Below, piece by piece: positions 15,444 to 23,887 of a stretch of DNA of 37,405 nucleotides; position 1 is the stretch's first letter; each line of letters begins with the position of its first letter. This stretch comes from an uncultured Porphyromonas sp. GTDB taxonomy: Bacteria > Bacteroidota > Bacteroidia > Bacteroidales > Porphyromonadaceae. The notes below the pieces were generated by a model. That model was given only the letters and a program-made list of their open reading frames with translations. It had not been told where the DNA came from and made no database searches. A program made the position numbers and the translations under genes. The stretch is taken from contig NZ_UQJH01000015.1 in assembly GCF_900541275.1 (NCBI RefSeq), forward strand, positions 1 through 37,405, given 5' to 3'.

Positions 15444-18400
15444 ATGAAGAATCTACTATCACTCCAAAGCAGGCATTTCCTTCTGCTGCTCATGTGCTTG
15501 GTGTTTGCTCTTCCGCTGTCGGCGCAGAGCAAACTCACGGTGAAGGGCCATGTAGTGGACGAACAGAATGAGCCCATCATCAGCGCCACGGTGGTCGTCA
15601 TCGGGCAGGCCAATATGGGAGCAATGACTGACATTGATGGAAACTTCCAGATAGCCGACGTCCCCTCCGACGCTACGCTACGCTTCTCCTACGTGGGATA
15701 TAAGACGCTCGAGGTCCCTCTGAATGGACGCACCTCTCTGACGGTGGTCCTCAAGGAGGATAGCGAGCTCCTTGACGAGGTCGTCGTCACCGCTCTCGGC
15801 ATCAAGCGCCAGACCAAGGCTCTCGCCTACAATGTCCAAGAGATCAAGGGAGACCAGCTCAGCTCCCGTAAGGACCCCAACTTTGTCAACTCTCTCAACG
15901 GCAAGATCGCCGGTGTCACCATCAATACCAGCTCCGCCGGTATGGGTAGTGCCGCGAGAGTGGTCATGAGAGGTACCAAGTCCATCCAGGGCAATAACAA
16001 CGCACTCTACGTGATCGATGGTGTGCCGATCTACTCTCTGACCCAGGAGCAGGGCTCAGGTCGCTTCTCCTCCTCCGGCTCTACGGAGAGCGCTGCGGAC
16101 ATCAATCCTGACGATATCGCCTCGATCTCTGTCCTCACCGGCGCCTCTGCAGCCGCCCTCTATGGATCGGCAGCGGCCAATGGTGCCATCCTCATCACCA
16201 CGAAGAAGGGTCAGGCGGGAGCGCCCAAGGTCTCCTACGCCATGAATATGGACTTCGGGCGACCGATGATCCTGCCGGAGTTTCAGAATCGCTACGGCAG
16301 TCAGGGCAACCTCCTCTCCTGGGGCTCACTGATCCCGGAGGGCGACCCGAGATGGGAGGTAGGCGACTTCTTCCGCACGGCATCCAATATGACGCACTCC
16401 ATCTCCGTCTCCGGAGGTACGGAGCGCAACCAGACCTACGTCTCCGGCAGTGTGACCACGACGAAAGGTCTCGTGCCTAATAACAGCTACAATAGATACA
16501 ACCTCTCGGCACGCAATAACACCTCCTTCCTTGAGGATCGCTTGAATATCGGCACCTCGGCGAGCCTTATATTCGAGGACCATATGAACCTCATCAACCA
16601 GGGTGAGTACATGAACCCCCTCGTGGCAGCTTACCTCATGCCGAGGAGTGAGAGCTTGGAGTCGGTCAAGAACTTTGAGAAAGCCGATCCCAGCCGCAAC
16701 ATTTATGTCCAAAACTGGGCATACGGCAATGGAGACTATACCCTCCAAAACCCCTACTGGATTGCGTACAGAAACCTCCGCGGCACGAAGCGCGAGCGCT
16801 ACATCCTGGGGCTGAATGCCAAGTACGACATCATAAAGTGGTCCGAGTCGGACTTCTGGAACATCGCCGGTCGTGTCCGGTGGGATCGTACGCTCGTCAA
16901 GTCTACGGACAAGCGCTATGCGACGACCGAGAAGACCCATGACGTCAGCAAGAATGGCTACTATGGCGAGCTGAAGGGAAGCGAGAGCCAGACCTACGCC
17001 GACCTCCTCACGACGGTAAATAAGGGATTTGAGCTGCAGAATGACTGGCGACTCAATGTCAATGCCACCCTCGGTGCCTCCATCCAGGACACCCGCTACG
17101 ACGACACCACGTATGGCGGTCCGTTGCGAGAGGACGGCATTCCCAACGTCTTCAATATCTTCAATATCGATCAGGGTGCCCAGAAGACCAAGCCGATCCC
17201 TCACGGATGGATCGAGCAGACGCAGAGTATCTTTGGGAGCGTGGAGCTGGGACTCAATTCCTACCTCTACCTGACCCTCACGGGACGTAATGACTGGGCA
17301 TCACAGCTCGCCAATTCGCCCCAGAAGTCGTTCTTCTACCCCTCCGTGGGTCTCTCCGGCGTCATTACCGAGATGCTGGATGAGGAGACCTACCAGAGGA
17401 TCCGTCCGGTGCTCAATTACTTCAAGGTGCGTCTCGCATACAGCTCGGTCGCCTCTCCATTCCAGCGCGGTCTGACGACTCCGGTCTACCTCCCCGATGA
17501 GGACAGCAAGAAGTACAAGACCCAGACCTACTTCCCCATCGGTCAGCTCTATCCGGAGCGTACCAACTCATACGAGGTCGGTATCTCCTCTCGCTGGCTT
17601 AATGGTCTCATCACCCTCGACGGGAGCTACTACCTGACTGATACCAACAATCAGACCCTGCGCGTCGCCGCCTCTCCCTCCTCCGGTTACGACGCAGTCT
17701 ACATCCAGACCGGTAGCGTACGCAACCAAGGAGTGGAGCTTGCCCTGGGACTTCACTTGGGCAAGGATGAGGGCTTCCGCTACGACGGCAACTTCACCTA
17801 CGGATACAATCACAATAAGATCGTGGAGCTGGCCGATAACTACTACAACCCCCTCACGAAGGAGCAGGAGTCACAGCCCTTCCTCGACATGAATAGCATG
17901 GGCTCGATGCACTATATCCTCAAGAAGGGCGGCTCACTCGGCGACATCTACACCACACAGGACTTTACGCGAGACGCTAAGGGCCGGGTGCTGATCAATA
18001 AGAATGGCTCCCTGAGTGTCTCCAACTTCAAGGACGACCAGATGGTCAAGCTCGGCAGTGTGCTCCCTAGCCACAACCTCGGCTGGTCCAACGAGCTCTC
18101 CTACAAGGGACTGAGCTTGGGCTTTGCCCTTACCGGCCGTGTCGGCGGCGTGGTCGTATCTATGACTCAGGCAGCCCTCGACCACTATGGCGTCTCTGAG
18201 GCGACTGCCGCAGCCCGGGATCTCGGCTATGTGCCGGTCGATGGCAGACCTGTCGATCCTCAGAGCTACTTCATCGCCCGGGGTATGAATCGCCTGGCGC
18301 AGTACTACGTCTACGATGCCACCAACTTCCGTCTGCAGGACCTCCACATCTCCTACAGATACAAGTTCCCCGCATCCATTTTCATCTCCGATGCCACGCT

Positions 18401-18554
18401 GTCCCTCTATGGGAGGAACCTGTGCTTCATCTACAATAATGCTCCCTTCGATCCCGAGTCTGTCTCCTCGACGGCTAATTACAACCAGGGCATGGACTAC
18501 TTTATGCTGCCGTCCCAGAGGACTCTCGGATTTAGTCTAAGTCTCAATTTCTAA
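15444..18554 (+). CDS. SusC/RagA-family TonB-linked outer-membrane transporter
   Basis: Outer-membrane beta-barrel that imports glycans or peptides with TonB energy, paired with the SusD protein downstream. Of 1036 aa, a signal peptide ends near LPLSAQ, a carboxypeptidase-regulatory-like domain spans about 31-110, the family motif LDEVVVTALGIKRQTKALAY follows, then the plug (GKIAGVTI, VMRGTKSIQGNNNALYVIDGVPI) and the barrel ending LGFSLSLNF. The length is typical. The SusD gene starts 19 bases later and four more lipoprotein genes follow without a break, so it is the transporter of a polysaccharide-utilisation-type locus. The neighbouring endoglycosidase suggests N-glycans or glycopeptides as cargo. 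No N-terminal anti-sigma-interacting domain is seen. Confidence 0.95.
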   Translation: MKNLLSLQSRHFLLLLMCLVFALPLSAQSKLTVKGHVVDEQNEPIISATVVVIGQANMGAMTDIDGNFQIADVPSDATLRFSYVGYKTLEVPLNGRTSLTVVLKEDSELLDEVVVTALGIKRQTKALAYNVQEIKGDQLSSRKDPNFVNSLNGKIAGVTINTSSAGMGSAARVVMRGTKSIQGNNNALYVIDGVPIYSLTQEQGSGRFSSSGSTESAADINPDDIASISVLTGASAAALYGSAAANGAILITTKKGQAGAPKVSYAMNMDFGRPMILPEFQNRYGSQGNLLSWGSLIPEGDPRWEVGDFFRTASNMTHSISVSGGTERNQTYVSGSVTTTKGLVPNNSYNRYNLSARNNTSFLEDRLNIGTSASLIFEDHMNLINQGEYMNPLVAAYLMPRSESLESVKNFEKADPSRNIYVQNWAYGNGDYTLQNPYWIAYRNLRGTKRERYILGLNAKYDIIKWSESDFWNIAGRVRWDRTLVKSTDKRYATTEKTHDVSKNGYYGELKGSESQTYADLLTTVNKGFELQNDWRLNVNATLGASIQDTRYDDTTYGGPLREDGIPNVFNIFNIDQGAQKTKPIPHGWIEQTQSIFGSVELGLNSYLYLTLTGRNDWASQLANSPQKSFFYPSVGLSGVITEMLDEETYQRIRPVLNYFKVRLAYSSVASPFQRGLTTPVYLPDEDSKKYKTQTYFPIGQLYPERTNSYEVGISSRWLNGLITLDGSYYLTDTNNQTLRVAASPSSGYDAVYIQTGSVRNQGVELALGLHLGKDEGFRYDGNFTYGYNHNKIVELADNYYNPLTKEQESQPFLDMNSMGSMHYILKKGGSLGDIYTTQDFTRDAKGRVLINKNGSLSVSNFKDDQMVKLGSVLPSHNLGWSNELSYKGLSLGFALTGRVGGVVVSMTQAALDHYGVSEATAAARDLGYVPVDGRPVDPQSYFIARGMNRLAQYYVYDATNFRLQDLHISYRYKFPASIFISDATLSLYGRNLCFIYNNAPFDPESVSSTANYNQGMDYFMLPSQRTLGFSLSLNF

Positions 18555-18573
18555 GTCACACACTTGAGCTCTT

Positions 18574-20136
18574 ATGAAAAATATAAATCTTACCCTCACT
18601 GCTTTTTTGGGCTTCACGCTCCTCGTAAGCGCCTGCACGGAAAAGTTTGAGGACTACAATAAAGATCTCTCAGGCATCACGGAGGCAGAGATGTCCCGTA
18701 TCCCCACCGGAGGTGCTGAGCTGAGCCAGCTTATGAATTGGGTCATCCCCAATCAGGAAAACGGCTACCAGATGGACTACGACCTCCCGGGCGTCCTGTC
18801 CGGCTTTGTCGGTTCGCCCAATTTCACCTCCGACTTTGCCCGATATGCCCCCAGACAGGGATGGAATGACTACCCCTTTGATGACACCTTCGGGGGACAC
18901 CTCTACACACAGTACAATGTGCTGAAGCGGAAGAGCGAAGGCGATATGACCAAGCCCTACTTTGCCCTCGGTACCCTTCTCCGCATCGCCATAGTCCACC
19001 GCGTGGCGGACTGCTACGGACCGGTGCCCTACTCCAAGGTCACCGGAGTAGATCTCCGCGTCCCCTACGATACTGAGGAGGAGCTCTATACCGCCATGCT
19101 CGCTGATCTCAAGACTGCCGTAGAGGCGCTCGACGAGACTCCCGCGGGGGATTTCTCGTACGAGGACTACGACAAGGTCTACGGTGGCGACATGCATAAG
19201 TGGGCCACCTACGGTCGCTCCCTGATGCTGCGTATGGCGATCCGCATCTCCGGTGTGGCCCCCTCCATGGCCAAGGAGTATGCAGAGTATGCGGTGCAGA
19301 AGGGCGTCATCGAGAGCAACGACCTGACGGCTGCCTTGCCCTCGATCGACAACCCTGCTGTCAAGATGAATGACTGGAACGACTCTCGCGTAGGGGCTGA
19401 TATCGTGGAGTATATGCTTGCCTTTGGCGATCCGCGCACCTCCGCCTACTTCACTGCCGTACGTGGGGAGGAGCCATTCGGCCTTCACGTGCCGCCCGTA
19501 AAGGGCTTTAAGGGCGATCCTCAGCAGGATGAGTACTCTCGCGTGAATGTTGCGAAAGACTCACCCATCTACCTGATCACTGCCGCCGAGGTCTCTTTCC
19601 TCAGAGCTGAGGGTAAGCTGCTCGGCTGGAGCGTCGGCGACAAGAGCGCTCGCGAGTACTATGAGGAGGGGATCCGCCTCTCCTGCGAGCAGTGGGGCGT
19701 AGAGGTAGGCGACTATCTCTCCGGTACTGAGACCAGAGGAGGCTTCCAGGATCCCGTCTTCCCCTCTGCTGATGTCCCTTCATTCTCGTCCGATATCACA
19801 GTCTCGTGGGATGCAGCTGCCGGTGACAAGGAGAGGGAGCTGGCGCAGATCATCACCCAGAAGTGGATCGCGCTCTTCCCCTACAACACCATCGAGGCAT
19901 GGTCCGAGTGGCGTCGCACCGGGTACCCCAATCTCCTCACTGCTACCGTCAATGAGAGCAAGGACTGTCAGGACATCGTGCGCAGAGCTGATGGCAAGGA
20001 CTATGGTGGCATGAGGCGCTTCGCCTTCTCCAATAAAGAGAAGGTCAATAACCTGGAGAATGTGAATGCCATCCTCCCCTCTCTGAATGGCCCGGATACA
20101 CACGCCACCGATCTCTGGTGGGCACTCAAGAAGTAA
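18574..20136 (+). CDS. SusD/RagB-family surface lipoprotein
   Basis: Ligand-binding lid of the SusC transporter. The 520-aa protein begins with a lipoprotein signal peptide, lipobox LVSAC with Cys 21, and an acid-containing stretch (TEKFEDYNKD) right after it, as expected for surface export in Bacteroidota. Helical TPR-like parts such as YTQYNVLKRK and KPYFALGTLLRIAIVHRVADCYG fit the SusD fold; late motifs SFLRAEGKLLGW and FPYNTIEAWSEWRRTGYPNLL are characteristic. It starts 19 bases after SusC and ends 26 bases before the next gene. The ligand is not readable from sequence but is presumably the same glycan handled by the GH18 enzyme. Confidence 0.93.
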   Translation: MKNINLTLTAFLGFTLLVSACTEKFEDYNKDLSGITEAEMSRIPTGGAELSQLMNWVIPNQENGYQMDYDLPGVLSGFVGSPNFTSDFARYAPRQGWNDYPFDDTFGGHLYTQYNVLKRKSEGDMTKPYFALGTLLRIAIVHRVADCYGPVPYSKVTGVDLRVPYDTEEELYTAMLADLKTAVEALDETPAGDFSYEDYDKVYGGDMHKWATYGRSLMLRMAIRISGVAPSMAKEYAEYAVQKGVIESNDLTAALPSIDNPAVKMNDWNDSRVGADIVEYMLAFGDPRTSAYFTAVRGEEPFGLHVPPVKGFKGDPQQDEYSRVNVAKDSPIYLITAAEVSFLRAEGKLLGWSVGDKSAREYYEEGIRLSCEQWGVEVGDYLSGTETRGGFQDPVFPSADVPSFSSDITVSWDAAAGDKERELAQIITQKWIALFPYNTIEAWSEWRRTGYPNLLTATVNESKDCQDIVRRADGKDYGGMRRFAFSNKEKVNNLENVNAILPSLNGPDTHATDLWWALKK

Positions 20137-20162
20137 TCCCCCCTACATCAAGATAGTATTGT

Positions 20163-21218
20163 ATGAATAAGAATAGATATTTCATCGCACTCCTGCTGCC
20201 ACTGCTGGCCCTCGGCAGCTGTGCGGACTGGACCACTCAGGATCCCATCCCCGTGGAGGCTCCCGTACTCCGTCCGGCAGACAAGGTCGTCAGAGAGTAC
20301 AAGGCTGATATTTTCTCTCGCCCCATCGTCATCGGTATGATGCACGACTGGTGCAAGCAACCACTCCACTGGCTGTCGGAGACCCCGGACAGCCTTGACG
20401 TGGTGATCCTCAAGGGGGTGACGGAGGAGCTCACCTCCACTCAGAGCTATGACCTCGCAAGCGCCCAGAGTGCCAAGCATACCAGGGTGCTTCTCGGCAT
20501 GGACCTCAGCCAGTACGATGTCAGTGGCTCTAAGGAGCTCGACCGACAGCTCACTAAGGAGCGAATGATCCTCAATACCAAGTGGGCTGCCGCTGAGACT
20601 GAGCCGACGCCCGAGGAGAAGGATGCGGAGCTATCCGCCATGACCGAGAGAGTGACCAAGGAGCTGCATGACAAGTGGCTCCGGTCCGCTCAGCAGGAGA
20701 TCGTCAGAGGTCTCGGGCTGCTCTCCAAGACGCCCCTCGACGGCTACTCGATCAAGCTCCCCGTGGACTTTGCGCTCTTTGACAAGGCTGAGATCACCGA
20801 TATCCTCGCTGACCTCTACAAGCGTGCCTCTTCGCAGAGGGCTGACTACCTCATCGCCGTCGAGAGCCCCTATGCGGAGGCTGCCTCCTTTATCGAGAAA
20901 GCGACCTGGGTGCTCTACAGCTGCACCGCTGTCGACCCCACCCTCGCTCACTTCACCGAGCAGGCATCACTCTGGTCCGGCAGTCGCTTTATCCCCACCA
21001 TCGATCTCTCGGATAAGAAAAACGCCATCGGCTACCCCGACAGCCCCATCTTCTCTGCCGACAGGATCTCAAGGGATAGGGAGCTTATCCACTGGACGTC
21101 TGCCAATAAAGCCGGAGTCGCCTTCGATCACATCGAGATGGATGCCGGCAATAAGTCCGGCACGGAGGGCTTTGCTCTCCTCAGGGATCTGATCAATGCC
21201 AATAGTCTAACGAAGTAA
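20163..21218 (+). CDS. GH18-like lipoprotein lacking catalytic acids, probable glycan binder
   Basis: A 351-aa lipoprotein (lipobox LALGSC) with overall resemblance to GH18-like barrels in Bacteroides SusCD loci. The TIM-barrel strand that carries DxxDxDxE in active GH18 enzymes appears here as LDGYSIKLPVD near residue 192, without the paired aspartates and the glutamate. I infer a pseudoenzyme that binds glycan at the cell surface, working with SusC and SusD. The segment after the cysteine (ADWTTQDP) is only weakly acidic. The gene sits between SusD and the DUF1735/LamG-like protein, in the same operon as an active-looking GH18. Alternatively it is an enzyme with a displaced active site. The family call is moderate; the loss of the motif is what the sequence shows. 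Confidence 0.65.
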   Translation: MNKNRYFIALLLPLLALGSCADWTTQDPIPVEAPVLRPADKVVREYKADIFSRPIVIGMMHDWCKQPLHWLSETPDSLDVVILKGVTEELTSTQSYDLASAQSAKHTRVLLGMDLSQYDVSGSKELDRQLTKERMILNTKWAAAETEPTPEEKDAELSAMTERVTKELHDKWLRSAQQEIVRGLGLLSKTPLDGYSIKLPVDFALFDKAEITDILADLYKRASSQRADYLIAVESPYAEAASFIEKATWVLYSCTAVDPTLAHFTEQASLWSGSRFIPTIDLSDKKNAIGYPDSPIFSADRISRDRELIHWTSANKAGVAFDHIEMDAGNKSGTEGFALLRDLINANSLTK

Positions 21219-21228
21219 ACCGAATGCC

Positions 21229-22446
21229 ATGAAACAGATAACTCTGAACTCACTTCTCCTCTCTGCCCTCCTGGCACTCGGCTTGGCGGCATGCGACAGC
21301 AAGAGTGACCTCGAGCCCGGCTCCCTCACCGGCGACACCGCTGCGGTGCTCAATCTGGTGAAGGACGATGGTAAGATGAGTCAGTCCTCCCCCTACAGGA
21401 TCACCAGCTTCGTGATCAGCGACCCGGAGATCACATCACAGGACGTGACGATGAATGTGCAGCTCTTCAGACCCGCAGAGGAGACCCGCAAGGTGACCCT
21501 CACCGTGGATAAGGAGGCTGCCGACCGCTATCAGCACCTACAGGGTCAGGCGTACAAGCTCCTCGATCCCTCCATGATCACTCTCCCGGAGCAGGTCGTG
21601 GTGAAGAAGGGAGCAACCTACTCCGACAACTTCACGATCAAGGTAAGTGTCCCTGAAACCTTGGAGCCCAATACCAAATATCTCTTTGCCATCGCGCTGA
21701 CCGAGGTTGAGTGCAGCAAGGTGATACGCCCGATACACAGCATTGCTCTCTATACCGTAGAGCGCTTCGTCGAGTCCGATGACATCCTTAAGTCCGTTCG
21801 CCTCACGAGAGACCTCTACTTCACCCTGGCACAGCCCTTCGGCAACAAGGGGGACGAGGCCATGACCTTAGAGACGCTGATCAACGTGGAGAAGTTCCGC
21901 ACCCCTGATGATCCCGGAGAGGCAAGCATCTCCACCCTGATGGGTGTCGAGGGCGGCACGCTCATGAGATTTGGCGATAGTGGTGTCCCCGGCAATCAGT
22001 TGCAGGCCAATGGCACAAGGGTCGACTTCACCTTTGAGACCGGCAAGTGGTACCACATCGCTATGACCATCGCCGACGGGATCACCAAGGTGTACATCAA
22101 TGGTGACCTCAAGGCGACATTCCCTGGCCGTGGCTCGCTGTCCGGAGGCAATCCCTTCCTGATCGGCCAAAGCTTCAGCCAAGGACGCGGTATCCAGGCC
22201 CGACTCTCCGAGACCCGTGTATGGTCAGTCGCCAGGAGTGCTGAGGAGATCAAGGATAATATGTACAAGGTGGACGCCAAGTCCGGCGGGCTGCTCGCCT
22301 ACTGGCGCATGATCACAGCTGACGGCTCCGTCGTCTCCGATGCCACCGGCAACAACTACGACCTCCTGCAGAAGGGGCAAGCCGCTAAGAGTGGCGATCA
22401 GCCCGTGGAGATCTACGAGGAGTCCTCGCCCATCACTATTGAGTAA
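21229..22446 (+). CDS. DUF1735 and LamG-like lipoprotein
   Basis: A 405-aa surface-type lipoprotein: signal peptide with LGLAAC, then acidic residues (DSKSDLEPG). Residues about 50-180 resemble DUF1735, a beta-sandwich common in accessory lipoproteins of SusCD loci (DVTMNVQLFRPAEE, VVVKKGATYSDNFTIKV). From about 190 on a concanavalin-like (LamG/laminin-G type) domain is likely, with GKWYHIAMTIADGITKVYINGD and ETRVWSVARSAEEIKDNM. Such proteins bind glycan and hold it near the transporter. The gene starts 10 bases after the previous stop. No catalytic residues are recognised. Confidence 0.8.
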   Translation: MKQITLNSLLLSALLALGLAACDSKSDLEPGSLTGDTAAVLNLVKDDGKMSQSSPYRITSFVISDPEITSQDVTMNVQLFRPAEETRKVTLTVDKEAADRYQHLQGQAYKLLDPSMITLPEQVVVKKGATYSDNFTIKVSVPETLEPNTKYLFAIALTEVECSKVIRPIHSIALYTVERFVESDDILKSVRLTRDLYFTLAQPFGNKGDEAMTLETLINVEKFRTPDDPGEASISTLMGVEGGTLMRFGDSGVPGNQLQANGTRVDFTFETGKWYHIAMTIADGITKVYINGDLKATFPGRGSLSGGNPFLIGQSFSQGRGIQARLSETRVWSVARSAEEIKDNMYKVDAKSGGLLAYWRMITADGSVVSDATGNNYDLLQKGQAAKSGDQPVEIYEESSPITIE

Positions 22447-22459
22447 GAGAAACTTTACG

Positions 22460-23887
22460 ATGATTATTTCGATGAAAAGAAGATATACTGTCTCAGGGCT
22501 GGTGGCTCTTGCGATGCTGACGGCATCGTTGCTGACAGGGTGTAGCGAGCAGGAGCCCATCCTGCTACCTGCTCCCACGCAGTCAGCCACCACTCCCGCC
22601 CTCAAGCCCTACTCGATTTCCTCACAGGACGGAGATGAGCAATTCACGAGTGTCTACCACTCCAGGACGGTGGACCTGAGGGTCGCCCTCCCCTATGAGG
22701 GCTGCACGGTGCAGCTGCTTCCTACGACAGACGAGGAGGTCGGCGCGATCACCGATAAGCTGGAGCACTTCACGCACTTAGGTGCCTTCACTCTCCTGCC
22801 GGAGGAGTGTCGCACCACCGAGTGGGTCGATGATGCCGAGGATCCTCTCATCAAGCACCTCAAGGTAGCCCTCACCGGCATTGAGGATCTCGAGTATGGC
22901 TACTATGTCCTGCCGATCAAGGTACAGGCCGCAGAGTACACCATGAGCCACTACATACTGGTCAATCGCCTCGGCGATGTGGTCCCGCTGGACGAGGCGA
23001 CCAAGAGACTCCCCCCGGATCTCTTGGGCGGCCCTGAGAGGACGGAGCCGATGAAGATGGTCGCCTATGTCGAGACGAATGATAATGACATCAGGAACTA
23101 CGGCAACCTCGTCCTCACGGGCAGCCGTCTCCCTGTATTTGACTTCATTGTGCTCTTTGCAGCCAATATGAATTACGATGCTGTCGAGGGAAGGAGGTAC
23201 ATCTCCTTCAACGACAAGCTCCAGCCTATCGTACAGCACCCCGAGATCTACATCAAGCCACTGACAGACCGTGGGATCAAGGTGATCGTCGACATTCTGC
23301 CCAATCACCAGGGCGTGGGGTACAATAACTTCCAGAGCTACGAGGAGGCTCTCGACTTCGCCAAGGAAGCGAAGATGTGGACCGATAAGCTCGGTATCGA
23401 TGGATGGGATGTGGATGAGGAGTATGCCGAGTACGGGAAGCTCCCCTCCCTCGGGTACACCGAGATGTCTGCCCTCTGGATGGTCAAGGCCTTCAAGGAG
23501 GTCATGCCCGACAAGCTCATCACGCACTACGAGTTCAATAGCCCCTTCAGTGCCGGTCTGACGGACGAGGACGGGAAGTCCGCCAAGGACTATGTGGACT
23601 ACAGCTGGTCAGACTACAGTGTCTCCTCACTCAGCTTCATCGATATGCCTAAGCTCAGGTATGGCAATAGATCCATTGAGGCCAATCGCTCATGGGCAGT
23701 GGCCGGAGCAGCCTCATCGGCTCGGGGGGTCCTCAGCTCCGGGCTCGGGCTCTTTATGTACTTCAATCTTAACCCCGAGGCGCTCCACAACGGCAGCCAG
23801 CTCGGATACCTCAGCGAGGTGACCAAGATCTTCTACGGAGAGTCCTGTGACTTCGTGGGACCACTCTACAAGGGCCCGGCTAAATGA
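22460..23887 (+). CDS. GH18 endo-beta-N-acetylglucosaminidase lipoprotein
   Basis: Predicted to cut between the two core GlcNAc residues of N-glycans, releasing the glycan from glycoproteins at the cell surface. The 475-aa protein has a lipoprotein signal (LLTGC then SEQEP), a DUF1735-like N-terminal domain to about residue 190, and a GH18 barrel. The catalytic motif DxxDxDxE is complete (D314, D317, D319, E321; DGWDVDEE), on a strand after KVIVDILPNHQGVG. Start: ATG 22460 (MIISMKRRY) or ATG 22472 (MKRRYTVSG); both give a signal peptide. The open frame extends to 22340 inside the preceding gene and that part is not used. The stop overlaps the next start as ATGA. Glycan type (high-mannose or complex) cannot be decided here. 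Confidence 0.88.
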   Translation: MIISMKRRYTVSGLVALAMLTASLLTGCSEQEPILLPAPTQSATTPALKPYSISSQDGDEQFTSVYHSRTVDLRVALPYEGCTVQLLPTTDEEVGAITDKLEHFTHLGAFTLLPEECRTTEWVDDAEDPLIKHLKVALTGIEDLEYGYYVLPIKVQAAEYTMSHYILVNRLGDVVPLDEATKRLPPDLLGGPERTEPMKMVAYVETNDNDIRNYGNLVLTGSRLPVFDFIVLFAANMNYDAVEGRRYISFNDKLQPIVQHPEIYIKPLTDRGIKVIVDILPNHQGVGYNNFQSYEEALDFAKEAKMWTDKLGIDGWDVDEEYAEYGKLPSLGYTEMSALWMVKAFKEVMPDKLITHYEFNSPFSAGLTDEDGKSAKDYVDYSWSDYSVSSLSFIDMPKLRYGNRSIEANRSWAVAGAASSARGVLSSGLGLFMYFNLNPEALHNGSQLGYLSEVTKIFYGESCDFVGPLYKGPAK

